64,000 nucleotides of DNA from Fragilaria radians (lineage: Eukaryota > Bacillariophyta > Fragilariophyceae > Fragilariales > Fragilariaceae): assembly GCA_900642245.1 (NCBI GenBank), contig CAAAJI010000019.1, positions 62,001 through 126,000 of the forward strand. Direction: 5' to 3'. Numbering within the stretch: position 1 is the first letter of the stretch; every line of letters starts with the position of its first letter. Shown here piece by piece: positions 1 to 11,863 of this stretch. Made by a program: the position numbers and the translations under genes. Below the pieces are notes generated by a model. The model ran no database searches and had not been told where the DNA came from. It saw nothing but the letters and a program-made list of their open reading frames with translations.

Positions 1-1312
1 CTTCGCGGATGCCGACGTCGCACATTGCAATAACGTCCATGTAACCCTCGACGACGACTATAGATCTACGGAATGATTTTGTATTTCCATTATTCGCATT
101 CTCCATTTCATCAAGCACAATCTTTGCCTTGTTAAGCCCGAAAACTTCGTTTTTTTTCGAAAATATGATAGTTTCAGGGCTGTTTAGATATTTCGGTGCT
201 TTGAAATCTGCTTTTTTAGCACTAGATTCTGTAGATGAAAGTATCCTACCACCAAATGCCAACACTGCCTTGCCCGTCTCATCAAAAATAGGAATGACTA
301 ATCTAGCTCGAAAGCGATCAATCAAGTTCTCATATTCGTCTATTTCAATCTCGCTGTGTGGTGAGAGCTGAGCAGTCATGGTATTCTTGAATCGGGTAGT
401 ATTTGTAGCGACAGCTAATCCAGATTCCAGTATTTCACTTGCCGAAAAATTATAATGCCGTAAATGATGTACAAGGCTTCCCTTGCCCCAAACCTCGGAA
501 GAAAAATAGGCATCTGGAGCATACCCAATAGCAAAGTCGCGTGTAGTCGATGGAGATATCTTTCGAGATATCAAGAATGCACGAGCTTTTCCCGCTTCTG
601 GAGAACTGAGCAAGGCATTCCAGTAAAAATCAGCCGCCACCAAATGGCAATGCAGCAGACGACTTCGCTTCAGGTTTTCTTCGAGTACTTTGGGGTCCAT
701 TCGAGAAGATATTTGTGGAATTACAATCGTTGTAGGATCACCAAAGTTTTGAGCGACATATCGTACTGCATCGTAGAATGTCATGGATTGTCCTTGAAGT
801 GAATTGTAAGACTGAACGAATTTAAACACGTCCCCTCCTGCTCCACATGAAAAACACTTGAACAATTTTCGATTGTTGTCAATGCTCATTGAAGGTTCAT
901 GGTCATCGTGAAAGGGGCATACTGCTAGAGCACCATTGTTACCTTTGCGTTTAAATCCAGGAAGGTCATAGGATTCAATGACGTCTACAATGTCTATGGA
1001 ATCCTTGAGTAACTTGATTTGTTCTGAAAATTGTTGTATTTCTGGTGACGTTGGAACAACTTTTGAAACGTCTCCTTCGTCTTCATTGAATTTTTCTTCA
1101 TCAAATGGTAGAGAAGACCTTAATAATGATGACGAACATGATGATTTCCGAAAACTATGTATCGGGTGATCTTTGTCATAGCGAGACTTTTTGGTCCATG
1201 TGTTTCCATTGGAGATGTGATTTTTTTGGAGTCGGATTGGATGTCGAAAAGCATGTGGAATCAAGAATGAATCAACCAATGATATGCTATTCAGTTGTTG
1301 AAGAATCATCAT
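1..1312 (-). CDS. dnaG: DnaG-type DNA primase, 3' end cut by window edge
   Basis: A bacterial-type replicative primase that would lay RNA primers for organelle DNA replication. The minus-strand frame is open from the start codon to the left edge (about 437 codons), so the C-terminus lies outside. The CHC2 zinc finger is clear: CPFHDDHEPS with C132 and H135, then CFSCGAGGD with C153 and C156. It is followed by primase-core sequence (RARLVIPIFDETGKAVLAFG) and the start of the Toprim domain (VVVEGYMDVIA) near residue 425. The roughly 100 residues before the zinc finger are Ser/Arg/Lys-rich and fit an organelle presequence. An in-frame upstream ATG at 1369 would add 19 residues; an in-frame stop lies a little further up. 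Plastid or mitochondrial location is inferred. The gene is divergent from the one starting at 2079. Confidence 0.9.
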   Translation of the reverse strand, partial: MMILQQLNSISLVDSFLIPHAFRHPIRLQKNHISNGNTWTKKSRYDKDHPIHSFRKSSCSSSLLRSSLPFDEEKFNEDEGDVSKVVPTSPEIQQFSEQIKLLKDSIDIVDVIESYDLPGFKRKGNNGALAVCPFHDDHEPSMSIDNNRKLFKCFSCGAGGDVFKFVQSYNSLQGQSMTFYDAVRYVAQNFGDPTTIVIPQISSRMDPKVLEENLKRSRLLHCHLVAADFYWNALLSSPEAGKARAFLISRKISPSTTRDFAIGYAPDAYFSSEVWGKGSLVHHLRHYNFSASEILESGLAVATNTTRFKNTMTAQLSPHSEIEIDEYENLIDRFRARLVIPIFDETGKAVLAFGGRILSSTESSAKKADFKAPKYLNSPETIIFSKKNEVFGLNKAKIVLDEMENANNGNTKSFRRSIVVVEGYMDVIAMCDVGIRE

Positions 1313-1369
1313 AATTCTCCAATATGTTTTGAAACCATCTTTAATCCTTACATCTTTTGTCCTTATCAT

Positions 1370-2078
1370 CTTCGTCTCAATATTTGGTTTGGCAATCGGT
1401 TGGCTTGTTTAACTCTAGTACTACTCGATACTCGTTGATCAAAAAACATAATAACCTTATCGGTGGTCTTAAATCTAGTAGAAGTATGCAAAGTACCTTT
1501 CCCATAATAGTCCTTTATCAACAATATGCAGTGACAATGAGATGTAATTCCTCAAGGATTTTCATAGGTTTATGGCATAGCTCCTAATTGGAAGCAGCTT
1601 TACAATATAATACACCCCAATCACTAAGTTAATTTCTACCATACCTCCATCCTGGAAAAATGTTGAAGTAGCTAGAATACACACAAGAACTGTTGATAGG
1701 TTCTAATTAAGTCTCAAATTAAATCAGCCCTGTCCTAATACACCAAGATCCAATTCCACTTAACGTTTGAAAGACAACTCAGATTTCAGTTGGAATTTCT
1801 AAATATTGGTGGATAGCGGTCAAGTACTTAAATGCCATTAGAATGCAGTGAAGATTCTTTTGGAGTTCTGTTGAAACTTGAGAGTACTCTCCCTACTTGT
1901 ATCGAGGTAGGATGAGGTAAGTATCCGGGGTACTAGGACTAGTACATGTCGCTCACTAGATTTTACGTCGTCGCATTGCCTTTCTCGTTATTTCCCTCAC
2001 GAGATTTAAAAGTGGCATTGACTTTCTGTTGAAAACTTGTTAAATACAAAGACTGGATCCTCTCCTTAAAGTTGCATC
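1370..2078. other. Intergenic, divergent promoter region
   Basis: AT-rich stretch between two divergent start codons. The only open frames are short and antisense. It presumably holds the promoters of both neighbours. No clear TATA box or repeat was recognised. Confidence 0.5.
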
Positions 2079-3653
2079 ATGAGCGATCAGAGCACTCGCC
2101 AACAAGAACTCGATGAATTGAGGCAAAAGCAAATAGCCTTCAATCAGGCGAAATCGTTGGGTACGTAAAAAACGCAAAAAATGACAACGGAATACTATTG
2201 TGTATAATTCATTCATTATAATTTTTTGCATCTCTAGCAACTACCATCCATGTCTGACGATTCTTATTTGTTTATTCATATAGATGAAAAGGCAACCATT
2301 CCCCTTAACATTTTGGATTGGCAGGCTCAACAGCGTGCACTTAAATTGGCGGATCGAGAGATGAAGAACCAAGCTACAGCCTCATTACGTTCCTTTCAAA
2401 ACAAAACTGTGGAACAATCCACTTTATATACGATACAAAAGGAGGACCGTGAAAAGAAACGTCTTTCTCAGGAACAACTTCACAGGTATAGATCAGGATT
2501 TTCAAATTCTTCCAAGAAGGATCCGCGAAAAGCGGCGGAAAGCTTGGAAGGAAATATTGAGTCTGAGACTGACATGAATGGAGTTAACGTATCTGAAATT
2601 ATTTCAAATTTCAACCAAAAGCCTGCAGAGGAAGAGTTGATTGTTGGAACGCCAGTAACACTATTCTCTAACTCGTCTTCCATCCTGTCAGAACCTCATC
2701 AATTTTCGCAAGGTAACATGAATAGCCTAAGTGATTCTCACGTTGAATCAACTGAAGCTTCCTTGACTGTCACTCCTGTTCCATCACAAAATCAAGTGGA
2801 TACTGATTTAGATATGGTGTTAATGAATGACGATAATCGTGACATTTCAGATGCTGCCTTGGAGACGGCCGAAAACGAGACTGGATTAAGAAATGAAGTA
2901 AATAACGTTATTTCAATGGATGGAGAAATGGGAAATATGGTTATTGTAAACAGTCCCAACGTTGCCAATGCTGTTGGCGCTGAACATGTGCAAGAAATCA
3001 TATCTTCTACAGACAATGTGATGGCATCCCCACAAAATGTCATGGTTTCTAGTGTTTCGTATGAAAAACTTAATGAAGAGAACCCTCTTTTGGTAGATTC
3101 CGAGGATTGGATATCTGTTACCCCACCAATCAATGAAACTTTTGATGAAACCAAGGAAGGTTATTTTGGTGATGTCACAGGATTAGTTCCTTCTAGTCCT
3201 CAGACCAAAAATGTTACTTTACCTGCAATAAATCTTTTTGACGAAACAGTTACAGCTAACACAAATGATGATAAGACGCATCAAAATTTGATTTCAAGTT
3301 ATACTGATGATGATGCTCTACAAAGAACGCAAGGGAATCTAGATGGAAGCTTGTCCTCGGTTTCGGTTAACTTTATGTTTGCTCTTTTAACTTATGATGC
3401 AACTCCGGCAGCTGAAAAGTATTTAAAAGCAGCTGCATCAATCATTGGTCCAATAGCCACACCAACGTTATTGTCGTTAACAAAAAGTGATTTCGATATA
3501 GGCAACAATGGCTCAGTCAAGTACTTGGTGCATTGTTGTCTTGATGTTCCACTAAGGGGTGCATCTGAACAACAAGTTAAGTCGGATGTTTTGAGTCGTT
3601 TGAAAGAAGCCGTTTCCAATGGATCCTTTGCAACCTTGGCCAACTCAACGTAA
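2079..3653 (+). CDS. Uncharacterised 483-aa protein, two exons
   Basis: Not recognised. Exon 1 is 2079-2160 and exon 2 is 2284-3653, joined across a 123-bp intron (gtacgt...catatag) that keeps frame (phase 1, rebuilding a GAT Asp codon). The first exon encodes a charged, Gln-rich start (MSDQSTRQQELDELRQKQ). Residues about 30-90 are basic and look helical. The middle (about 95-380) is acidic, Ser/Asn-rich and probably disordered. A compact C-terminal block from about residue 385 (VNFMFALLTYDATPAAEKYL to the end) looks folded and may be a real domain. No signal peptide or membrane segment is seen. The ATG at 2250 lies inside the intron, so an unspliced reading that starts there would be wrong. 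Confidence 0.72.
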
Positions 3654-6600
3654 TTCAGTTGATCTTGTCCAAGTCTTTGTATCTTCTCAGACGAAACCCC
3701 CTTAGCAATTAAAATCACTAGAAATGTTACTTTACTGATGACATTAATTCGAGATATAACTGTTACATGGTCTCTTTAAGTATCTAGACATCTCTAAGGG
3801 GCTGGTAGGTAAATTATGGGTTGGCGATTCTCAGATTCATCAAAAACTTTTTAAATGATAAGTCACCATTCCAACATCCCAGAATGTTTTGCGGATCAAA
3901 TTGACTTTTGGTTTTTATACAAAAGTAATTCAAACCGACAATCTCATCTGGAATTAGTTAGTAGCAATAATGTTTGACAGCTTGGTTGTTGTCAAGATTT
4001 GTTACCAAAGAAAAGTGAAAGTCAAACAGATAGATATTAATTTGAAAAAGCTTGGCATTTGAAATAAACGATTACATTTTTTAAGTGACGTGATCAGATT
4101 CAAGCAAAGAATAAATTGAAAAATGATATTACACTTGTTATAAGTGATCTATGATATATTTTGGTAATTCCTTTCACATAAACAAATAGACAATAGTTGA
4201 GCTATCCCTAATACAGCGGTGGTGATGGTATCTATGATTCTACAACAATATTGGAGATGACTACTATTGGACTACAAAGGCAAAAACAACTGACATGTTT
4301 GGTATTGTGCTCATCCATAGGATAGGAATAAGGATGAATGGTAGTTGAAAATCGGAGGTTATGACCAATCTTTGAGATGAATTATCTACTAGCAAAAAGG
4401 CAGTAAACACTTTCTTGTTTCCCAAAATATTCCATGAAATGACACTAAACTGGATTTACAAGTTGCTAGTTTCGGTGAAATATGTCCATTGTTAAGGGCC
4501 AGGAAAAATGCTTTGCTGTCTTAAAGAAGTTAGAGAGTTTGGAGGTTATTCAGGATTGAATCGAGGACATGCTGAGTGAATGCCGCTTTATCCCATCTTC
4601 CCTTGGCCTATGGTGAGAAATCTGGATTAAGACCATTTGTCACTAAATACAATGTGCTTCTGTAGAATCATTGACCAAAATTAGGACAAGAAAAATCATT
4701 TCCAACATGAGTGCCGACACCTTAGCATGTGGCTAAAGGATAAGCTCTTTTGCTCTCGTGCAAAGCAGTATCATTACAATCAACCTTCAACGAAGTAAAA
4801 CCTTAAGTATTTAATATGTTAGCTTCTATTTTGAATATCACTGCAACGAAGTATGAAGCAAGCTTGTCACACTTTTCTCCTCACATCAAATCCGAACTTG
4901 CTCTACGATGAGATAAAGAAAGTAGACACAGATAAAATAAAAACTATTTTATTGATTGTTCTGTTACTCTTGTTTAATCTTGAAACTTCTCTCAAGAGAT
5001 GTTCTCAAGAGATCTTTGTGATAATGCTTGAAGGCTTGCAATCTTGTTTTGAGCTTCCTCCCAACTGCTTAGATAAGTTGCTTCAACCATGTCCATAAGG
5101 ACAAGTTTTTTATCCATAAGGATAAGTTAGTTTAGACCTTCAACTCTTTATAATTATAGAGTGGTTTTCTAATTCAGATCTTTATTTAGATCATTGTTAT
5201 AACCGTCTTACTTTAGATCCGGCCCTGGATTGCATTACAATATTCTGCATTTATAAGCAATAGTTATGCCTCACTAAGTTAATCATAGTAAACTTGCGAT
5301 CATTGCAGAATATGATAGTTTACTTGTAACTATCCATAGGTAGAGGAGCAAATATAGGGATATGTTAATCCTACTACTATTTACTAACGGTACAGGACGT
5401 CACCGTATACCGGTACACATACATCTCTTAGTTTAAGATATTATTCTTAAACTGCTATTGCTTACAACCTATTGTGTTAGGGATTTGCTTCTTGATCCTA
5501 GTCAAGGTAGGTCAGAAATAACATTGAATATGTCTCAACTATGAGCCTCTTTAAAAGTCTCAGAGAAACGACTTTTATTCGTAAAACAAGCGTACGTAAA
5601 AAATTTCTTATATTGTTTTATGATGGTAAGGCAAAGATTCAATAGAGTCTATTAAATATTACATCATTTTAGATTCGCATCTTAATGCTCCAAAAAAGGA
5701 TTTGTTGATATTCGACCACCTAAGTCTTTAATGAAACGCTAGAGAAAAAACTATGATTGTAAGGCAATCAAAACATTCCATAGAGTCTTCTAAATTAATC
5801 CAATCGAAGTTTCGTATGATATCATTTTAGACGCGAGTCTTAATGCTCCAAGAAAAAATATTAAAGAGGATAAGGTGAAATTCTAGCCAACGGAATTCTA
5901 AAAAGTGAACTGTAGTGTTTTTGTTCCGAATCATTATTGCTTATTAAATCCTACCTTTTTATTCTGGGAATTTTGCTAGGATTTGAAAGTAAAGACAATA
6001 GAGATACTATAAAGACATCTTCAATTTTGGAAAATCCATATTTTGAAACTTACTACTCTAAAATTAGACTGATAATTAAAATCGTCGGAAAATGACAAAA
6101 TTCTTGAACTTTTAAACAATTCTACTCAAGTTATCTGCGGTAAAGAAAGTATTACTAAAAGTGCAGTCTAACGTAATCATCTAGTTAAGAATTTCTGAAA
6201 TATGGTTTGATTTCTGTTCAATTCCTTTCACCTCCATCTCTTAATAGCTGCGTCAAGCCAATGGCCCTATATTCAGTAGATATTTGATATGCTCAATCTA
6301 CACTAGCGAAACTCGAAAAGTGCTTGAAAAATTACACCATATTACCTAATCATAAATTATAACTAGGTCAACAAAGCTATGAAAAGTTGGAAAATTCATG
6401 GAGCAATTATACCTTTGAGAGTTAAATAACATTCCAAATGAACCATCAATGACAAGATATTCATGCAAAGTATAAATCCCAATGAAACAACTTTAAAAGA
6501 AAGGTTTTATGTCCCTCCGTTTAGATTTTCCATTGTGGCAAAGTTGTCCATTTGCCTTAACTACCTTAAAATAATTGTAGAAACTAAAATCCATGACAAT

Positions 6601-7843
6601 TTTAAGATTTAATCCTGCACTTTTACACCAATTTACAAGATCATATTTTTGGTCTTATTGTATTCTGTCATGCAAATCACTATACTGAGCACTGAGTAAT
6701 GCACTAAGCAGAGCAAATACATATTTCTAATCTTGAACTTATTTTCAGGATTACTTTTGAAATTTGGGATCCATTAAGTGTTCCAATTTAATTTGTCCGT
6801 GATATCCTTCCATGCTGCCTGAAAATTCTTTAACTCGCTCAATATGTCCTGACTATTCATCTCTTGAAAAGTGGATCGACTTCACGAGGTGAAGATTTTT
6901 GTGGACTTCTACCGTGATGCTCTAAATAGAATTGATTAGCCTCAAATGACGCAAAGAACTTAGTAAAAATTAGGTTCGATTTAGAATAGGTCATTGAAAT
7001 TCTTTGGATCAAGTTTATCACGTAAGATTCCCTTGATCCTTTTTGTAACACTTTCCTAGCCTACTGACTTTGATGCCTGAAACTTGGCAGAGCTAGATCC
7101 TTACTGGAATTATTTTAATGAAGCCATGAACAATAGTTGAATGAGGTTTTTCATGCTACATGAAGTTCGAGAGGTAAGCAATATCCTTGATTGGCCGCTC
7201 ATTACTCAAAATATTTTTTCAGTGATAGGAGATAAGTCAGATAACACTCAAAATTTTACTTTAGACAACGCCTTGCTCTTGCACTTCTTCCCGTACCTTG
7301 AAAGTGTGTCTTGGTTGGAATATTCATTGTTCTGTGATTTATCGCTATACATACATCACGGCTTTGGTATCTTTGGTTTTTTTGTGCATATGACTTCATT
7401 GACTCTATAGACATGTAAGTAATCACGGAAATATTTGTTTTTGTGTTTTGACTACAAAACATGTTAACTAGAATAATTTACTCATTACATAGAGTACGTT
7501 GGTTGCTCAAATATTGTAAAAATTCAATGAAATTCTCAGTATTTCTACTATTTTTACTTGCTCGTGTTGTACTTGCCTGTATGATTTAAAAGAGTGTTGC
7601 CAAATCCATATTAATGAGAGGATAGCATTATTCTTTATGTATACACTCATGGTTTGAAAGGATTATAAAATCCTCATTTTCATTTTTTTCATATTTTGTC
7701 GATCTCACTGTCATTTTAATTTCTTTCCGTTCGACGTAATTTTTGTGTCCGGACCGTTGAAAGAACTGGGCCTATTTACCGAAAAGATTTTCATCACGGA
7801 CACAAAACAAAGAACTTGGATCCAAAAACTCTCCTACCCAAAA
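3654..7843 (+). other. 4.2-kb gene-poor AT-rich region
   Basis: No supported gene. The open frames are short (up to 89 codons), compositionally poor and without recognisable motifs. One imperfect direct repeat lies around 5641-5697 and 5773-5856; both share an 'atcattttaga' core and 'cttaatgctccaa'. The segment from 5090 (TGTCC...) to about 5522 (...ACA) has LTR-like end bases, but no target duplication was found, so a solo LTR is only a guess. Confidence 0.4.
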
Positions 7844-8257
7844 ATGTCAAAACAGATACCTCCGGCTTCAGAAATCGATAGTGCGTCTAAGAAAGACATG
7901 CAACAACAGGATGACGATAAAAAGGAGCCACAACAAGAAAGTAAAGTGGAAAAGAAATCCCCCGAAAGAAAGGAAAGGAAACGATATCCACCCCTCTCGG
8001 ATATGTTAGCCTACGGCGCTCCAGAGGAGCAAGGAAAACCTAAATCCTTTTGGCAGCTTGCTGAATTTCCAATATTCTTGATAATTGTTTTCTTTATTTC
8101 TATTACCATCTTTCTCAACGCCCCTCATCATCTATCAAAGGGGAAACAACGTCGCGGATATGCCATGAATCAGAAGGTCGTCAAATACATTAGGCCCAAA
8201 GTAATTCCCTACAAGGAACCATCGATTGATGAAAATAAAATTTTGGGAGAGTTGTGA
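7844..8257 (+). CDS. Small single-pass membrane protein, 137 aa
   Basis: Not recognised. The chosen start is the ATG at 7844 (MSKQIPPASE); the frame is open upstream but has no ATG there. The first 50 residues are Lys/Gln/Glu-rich and probably disordered. A conserved-looking segment follows (RYPPLSDMLAYGAPEEQ, about 47-64). One membrane helix (FPIFLIIVFFISITIFL) spans about residues 75-91. The tail is basic and ends KILGEL. There is no cleavable signal peptide, so a signal-anchor or tail-anchored topology is likely. Location is unknown. The gene stands alone. Confidence 0.65.
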   Translation: MSKQIPPASEIDSASKKDMQQQDDDKKEPQQESKVEKKSPERKERKRYPPLSDMLAYGAPEEQGKPKSFWQLAEFPIFLIIVFFISITIFLNAPHHLSKGKQRRGYAMNQKVVKYIRPKVIPYKEPSIDENKILGEL

Positions 8258-8684
8258 ATGTTGCTATCCGGTGAAAATGAGTTAAGATGCAAGAATTCAC
8301 TAAAGCTTAACTATGTGGCTGTCTCTGGTGCAAATCGAGAATTGTGGGATATCAATAGAAATTATTATAAATTTTGGTTTTAAGTGTTTTGTGAATTCGA
8401 CATCATCGCGTTTACGCCAAGAGTTTCATTCGACCTTGGTTATCGTAGCAGGTTTGCGGCAAGTTATAGAAAATTCCATTGTTTCTGCGAGCGTTGATTC
8501 GTGGGCGTTCGATCTCTTTCGGTGGTTAAAATACAAATTGGCACCTGAATGTAATGTACTGCACCCATTGTAAACTAGTCTTTGTATACAGTACTGAGTG
8601 AGTACTTGCTATCGTCTCATCAAAAAGATTTCTTTTGCTTCTTCTAAATAATATCACAACTTCGTTTCCCCAACATTTACGAAT
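8258..8684 (+). other. Intergenic between membrane protein and SOD
   Basis: Holds the 3' end of the preceding gene and the SOD promoter. An 86-codon frame (8313-8573) overlaps it but has no recognisable features. Nothing else is seen. Confidence 0.4.
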
Positions 8685-9577
8685 ATGAGCAACAAGATTA
8701 TCCTTTCCTCTGCCCTCCGAGCTGCATCTTATGTCAACTCATCCAAGCTACCAAAGGAAATTTTAAAATCGAGCTCTGCTTTTCTCTCGTCGGCTCCATC
8801 TGGAGGAAAGCATATGTTGCCTGATCTTCCGTATGATTACAACGCCCTTGAAGGTGAGGACAAAAATGAACCCTTCAGAGACAAACCATTCATGCTTTTA
8901 GATTAAATTAAATCTTTTGACTAACCCACATTTTATCGTTATTGCTTGCTTAGCTGTTATTTCTGCAGAAACGATGGAGATTCATCATTCGAAACATCAC
9001 AACGCCTATGTGACGAATCTAAATGTTGCCCTTGAAAAGCTGGATGCCGCAGTTTCTGCTGGTGATATATCGTCAATCATCGAACTGCAGGGAGCTCTCA
9101 AATTTAATGGTGGTGGCCACTTGAATCACACCTTGTTTTGGGAAAACCTCTCTCCGACATCCGAGCTTAAGGAGGGACCCTTGAAAGAATTGATCGAGGA
9201 GTGCTATGTAGACCTCGAACATTTAAAAAGTGCCACCACTAGTGCTACTGTTGCTATTCAGGGATCGGGATGGGGATGGCTCGGATATAATCCCCAGACA
9301 GGTAAGTAGAACATCAAGCAATTTACAACAATATATTTTTCTCTGACCGAAACTTCCTTATGTCGTACCAGGTGGAATTGAAGTTTCTACTTGCGCAAAC
9401 CAAGATCCATTGAGTGCCACCACTGGTCTTGTCCCATTATTAGGTATTGACGTATGGGAACATGCTTATTATGTAGACTATCGCAATGTGAGACCAAACT
9501 ATGTAAACAAGATTTGGAATATTATTAACTGGGACGTAGTGGAAGGGCGTCTTGTTGCGGCTCAGGATATTGAATAA
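8685..9577 (+). CDS. SOD2: Mn/Fe superoxide dismutase (mitochondrial MnSOD type)
   Basis: Converts superoxide to oxygen and hydrogen peroxide. Exons are 8685-8853, 8954-9301 and 9372-9577; the introns are 100 bp (gtgagg...gcttag) and 70 bp (gtaagt...accag). The protein is 240 aa, about 42 residues longer than a mature SOD, with a Ser/Lys-rich presequence and no hydrophobic signal peptide, so mitochondrial import is likely. Family motifs in order are LPDLPYDYNALE, MEIHHSKHHNAYV (metal His), GGGHLNHTLFWENL (metal His), GSGWGWLGYN and DVWEHAYYVDYRNVRPNYV (metal Asp and His). The GGGHLNHTLFW form and the last motif match MnSOD better than plastid FeSOD. A second acceptor 15 nt downstream also keeps frame but deletes AVISA. 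That segment is conserved in the family, so the upstream acceptor was chosen. Confidence 0.93.
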
Positions 9578-10528
9578 TGGATAATTAGACTTGATGGAAT
9601 AATGTGATAAAGTTAATTCATTTTAACCGTGTCTTCATAACCTATGTAACTTTAGATATCCCCAAAACTTGAAACCTCACGAACTGTAATCTTACGGACA
9701 TCGCTTCCAAGTGCAAAATTCAATTGATAATGTGCATCAAAGATGAAGTTGAGGAAACAATTCAATAGCTAACATTATCAACGAAAACACATGTATACAG
9801 AAATACTTTGTGAAGTTACTTTCCTATCACAGGATGGATCTCTGATCTTTCTTTTGCTATTAGAGGATAGCTCAAAACTTTCAAAAGTTGAATGATGTAT
9901 CACACATATTGTAGTGATGCTTTGTTGTTTAACAGGAGATTGTTTTACAAATTGCCAAAGAATTTTGATACAAAGGCATGCCATGATTTTGAAGGTATGT
10001 GGTATACCCATCTGTGTCAATAAATCTTCCTCAGTCATATATGTAGAGTGTGTTTGTTTCCTCTACAGTAAATCGAAAGACCAGCTCTTACTATGGATTG
10101 ATTCCGTGAAGCTTTTAATGTTGGAACTTTAACTGACTCTCGTCAAGGCAAAGGCTACTGAAGCTGTTAAGTCTTGAAGAATCACAGATAGTTACTTTAA
10201 ATTAGCATCAAACCCAAGATGGCTCAACTAGATTGTCAGAAAAGGTTAACCACACCAAATCACCTATGATACAATGTTCCAGGACATTTGGATTGCTCTG
10301 TAGGAGATGAAATTTCCGTTGAGTTCTCCCAAATGATTTACCATGTGGAAACTAAATTTTATCCATCAGAACCCATGGGATTGTATTCTCCGTTAGGACT
10401 AATGATAAATAATCGTAAAACAAGATTCCCAATAGGCCAAAAAAGAGAATGTAGAATGAGAACATAGCAAAAAATCCCAAAGTTTTGACACAAAAACCTG
10501 ATCATACATGGTCTAATAATCACAAGTC
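9578..10528. other. Intergenic, nothing recognised
   Basis: About 950 bp between two plus-strand genes. Two overlapping short frames (9778-10038 minus, 9914-10132 plus) have no motif or supporting context. Confidence 0.4.
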
Positions 10529-11863
10529 ATGACCAATTTCTACGGATTATTTTTCTTCGTTATTCTGAATAACAGTTTTCCCTTTTATCACGCTTTTGCA
10601 ATTCTACAAACCAACATCTCGGGTTCTACTACTACTTCGTCTTCGTCTTCTTCTTCTTCTAGGTCGTCATCATCATTGTCGTCAAAACCCATGTCAGATG
10701 GAAAATTCACATCTTACTCCACGATTTGCGACGCCACCGATGATTCAGACTTTACTCTCATCATTGATGACTTTGGGTGTCCGGCCTTGGAGTCGCATAA
10801 AGTATACATGGAACAATCTGGTGGTGAATTAGAACGTTGGATACGGATACAATCCACTCCGGATTTACCGCCCATGACACGCGAACAGATTTTGGAACAG
10901 ATTCGAAATGTCGAAATGCAACAAGCTCAGTATGATAGATCCGATTTATTTACCCGTGATTGGATTTTGAAAAAGCCAGACGATTCATCCGCTTCATTTT
11001 CAGTTCTGCAATTTAATATTTTGGCACAAGGCCTTTCTTTCGGACCAAACACACAACCTCCTTTTGAACCAACACAAAAACTTCAAAAATTTAAAGCAAA
11101 GAATTCCTATGGTGGTTTCACGGCGGTCAAGCATCCTGATATGTGTTTTGATTTTGACTTTCGACGGTGGAGACTACTACAAGCTATTTTGGATGCAAAT
11201 TGTGATGTTATAATCTTGGAAGAAATTGATCGTTTTTATGGCTTTTTTCTTCCGATGCTGAGACAATTTGGATATGAAGGACATTTTGTTCCCAAAGTCC
11301 ATGCTCCGGGGGTCAAGTTGGGATGGTATTCCGATGGATGTGCAATTTTCTATCGGACTTCTGTCTTTGATCTAGACACTGTAAGCCGACATATGTATGA
11401 AGTTGGTAATCAAGTTTGCTTACTCTCTCAACTTTATCATAAGGCAACCGGGAAAAGGGTGCAAATCGCAGCAACTCACTTAAAAGCAGGACAAAATAAC
11501 AATGAATGCAGTGCTATGCGCGAACATCAAGTTGATGAGCTAATACATCTCCTTTCCGAAACGCCGTACCCGGTTGTATTGGGGGGAGATTTCAATGCAG
11601 AACCGTACACGAAGGCAATAAAAAAGGTACGAAAAGTCTATTCTTCGGCTTATGACCTTTCCGATCCCAACCTTGTGACTACATGCAAAATACGAGGAAG
11701 TGAAACAAAAAAGGGAGCGATAGACTATCTATTCTTTTCCAATCAGTTAGAATGTACTGCTGTATGGGACATTCCCAAGAAGGAAATGGAAGAAGAGAAA
11801 TTGCCTTCTCTTCGATATCCTTCTGATCACATATTGATTGCAGCCAAGTTTAAGTTTATCTAA
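10529..11863 (+). CDS. CCR4/nocturnin-like EEP-family hydrolase, likely plastid-targeted
   Basis: Member of the endonuclease/exonuclease/phosphatase superfamily, nearest in appearance to nocturnin/Angel/CCR4 C-terminal domains. These act on RNA 3' ends or on dinucleotide cofactors; the substrate here cannot be told. It is a single exon of 444 aa. The N-terminus is a signal peptide (MTNFYGLFFFVILN...) ending HAFAILQ, which fits a plastid bipartite presequence with Phe after the cleavage site. A Ser-rich stretch follows (about 35-60). Catalytic motifs are FSVLQFNILAQGL (Asn), IILEEIDRF (metal Glu), AATHLKAG, GGDFNAEP (D354, N356) and PSDHILI (D433, H434). All key residues are present. Its 3' end faces the GNAT gene across about 350 bp. 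Confidence 0.88.
   Translation: MTNFYGLFFFVILNNSFPFYHAFAILQTNISGSTTTSSSSSSSSRSSSSLSSKPMSDGKFTSYSTICDATDDSDFTLIIDDFGCPALESHKVYMEQSGGELERWIRIQSTPDLPPMTREQILEQIRNVEMQQAQYDRSDLFTRDWILKKPDDSSASFSVLQFNILAQGLSFGPNTQPPFEPTQKLQKFKAKNSYGGFTAVKHPDMCFDFDFRRWRLLQAILDANCDVIILEEIDRFYGFFLPMLRQFGYEGHFVPKVHAPGVKLGWYSDGCAIFYRTSVFDLDTVSRHMYEVGNQVCLLSQLYHKATGKRVQIAATHLKAGQNNNECSAMREHQVDELIHLLSETPYPVVLGGDFNAEPYTKAIKKVRKVYSSAYDLSDPNLVTTCKIRGSETKKGAIDYLFFSNQLECTAVWDIPKKEMEEEKLPSLRYPSDHILIAAKFKFI

Noticed and set aside
129..1587. Several plus-strand frames over the primase
   Set aside because: They are antisense to a clear DnaG frame with the complete zinc-finger motif.
2250..2283. ATG at 2250 as start of the 483-aa protein
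   Set aside because: It lies inside an intron; the upstream exon at 2079 splices in frame at 2284 and gives a better start.
4853..5098. 81-codon plus-strand frame
   Set aside because: Hydrophobic, AT-driven, no motif, and isolated in a long non-coding stretch.
5090..5522. Possible solo LTR (TGT...ACA)
   Set aside because: End bases fit, but no target duplication and no second copy in the window were found.
8313..8573. 86-codon plus-strand frame before the SOD gene
   Set aside because: No domain, no splice logic, and it overlaps the likely SOD promoter.
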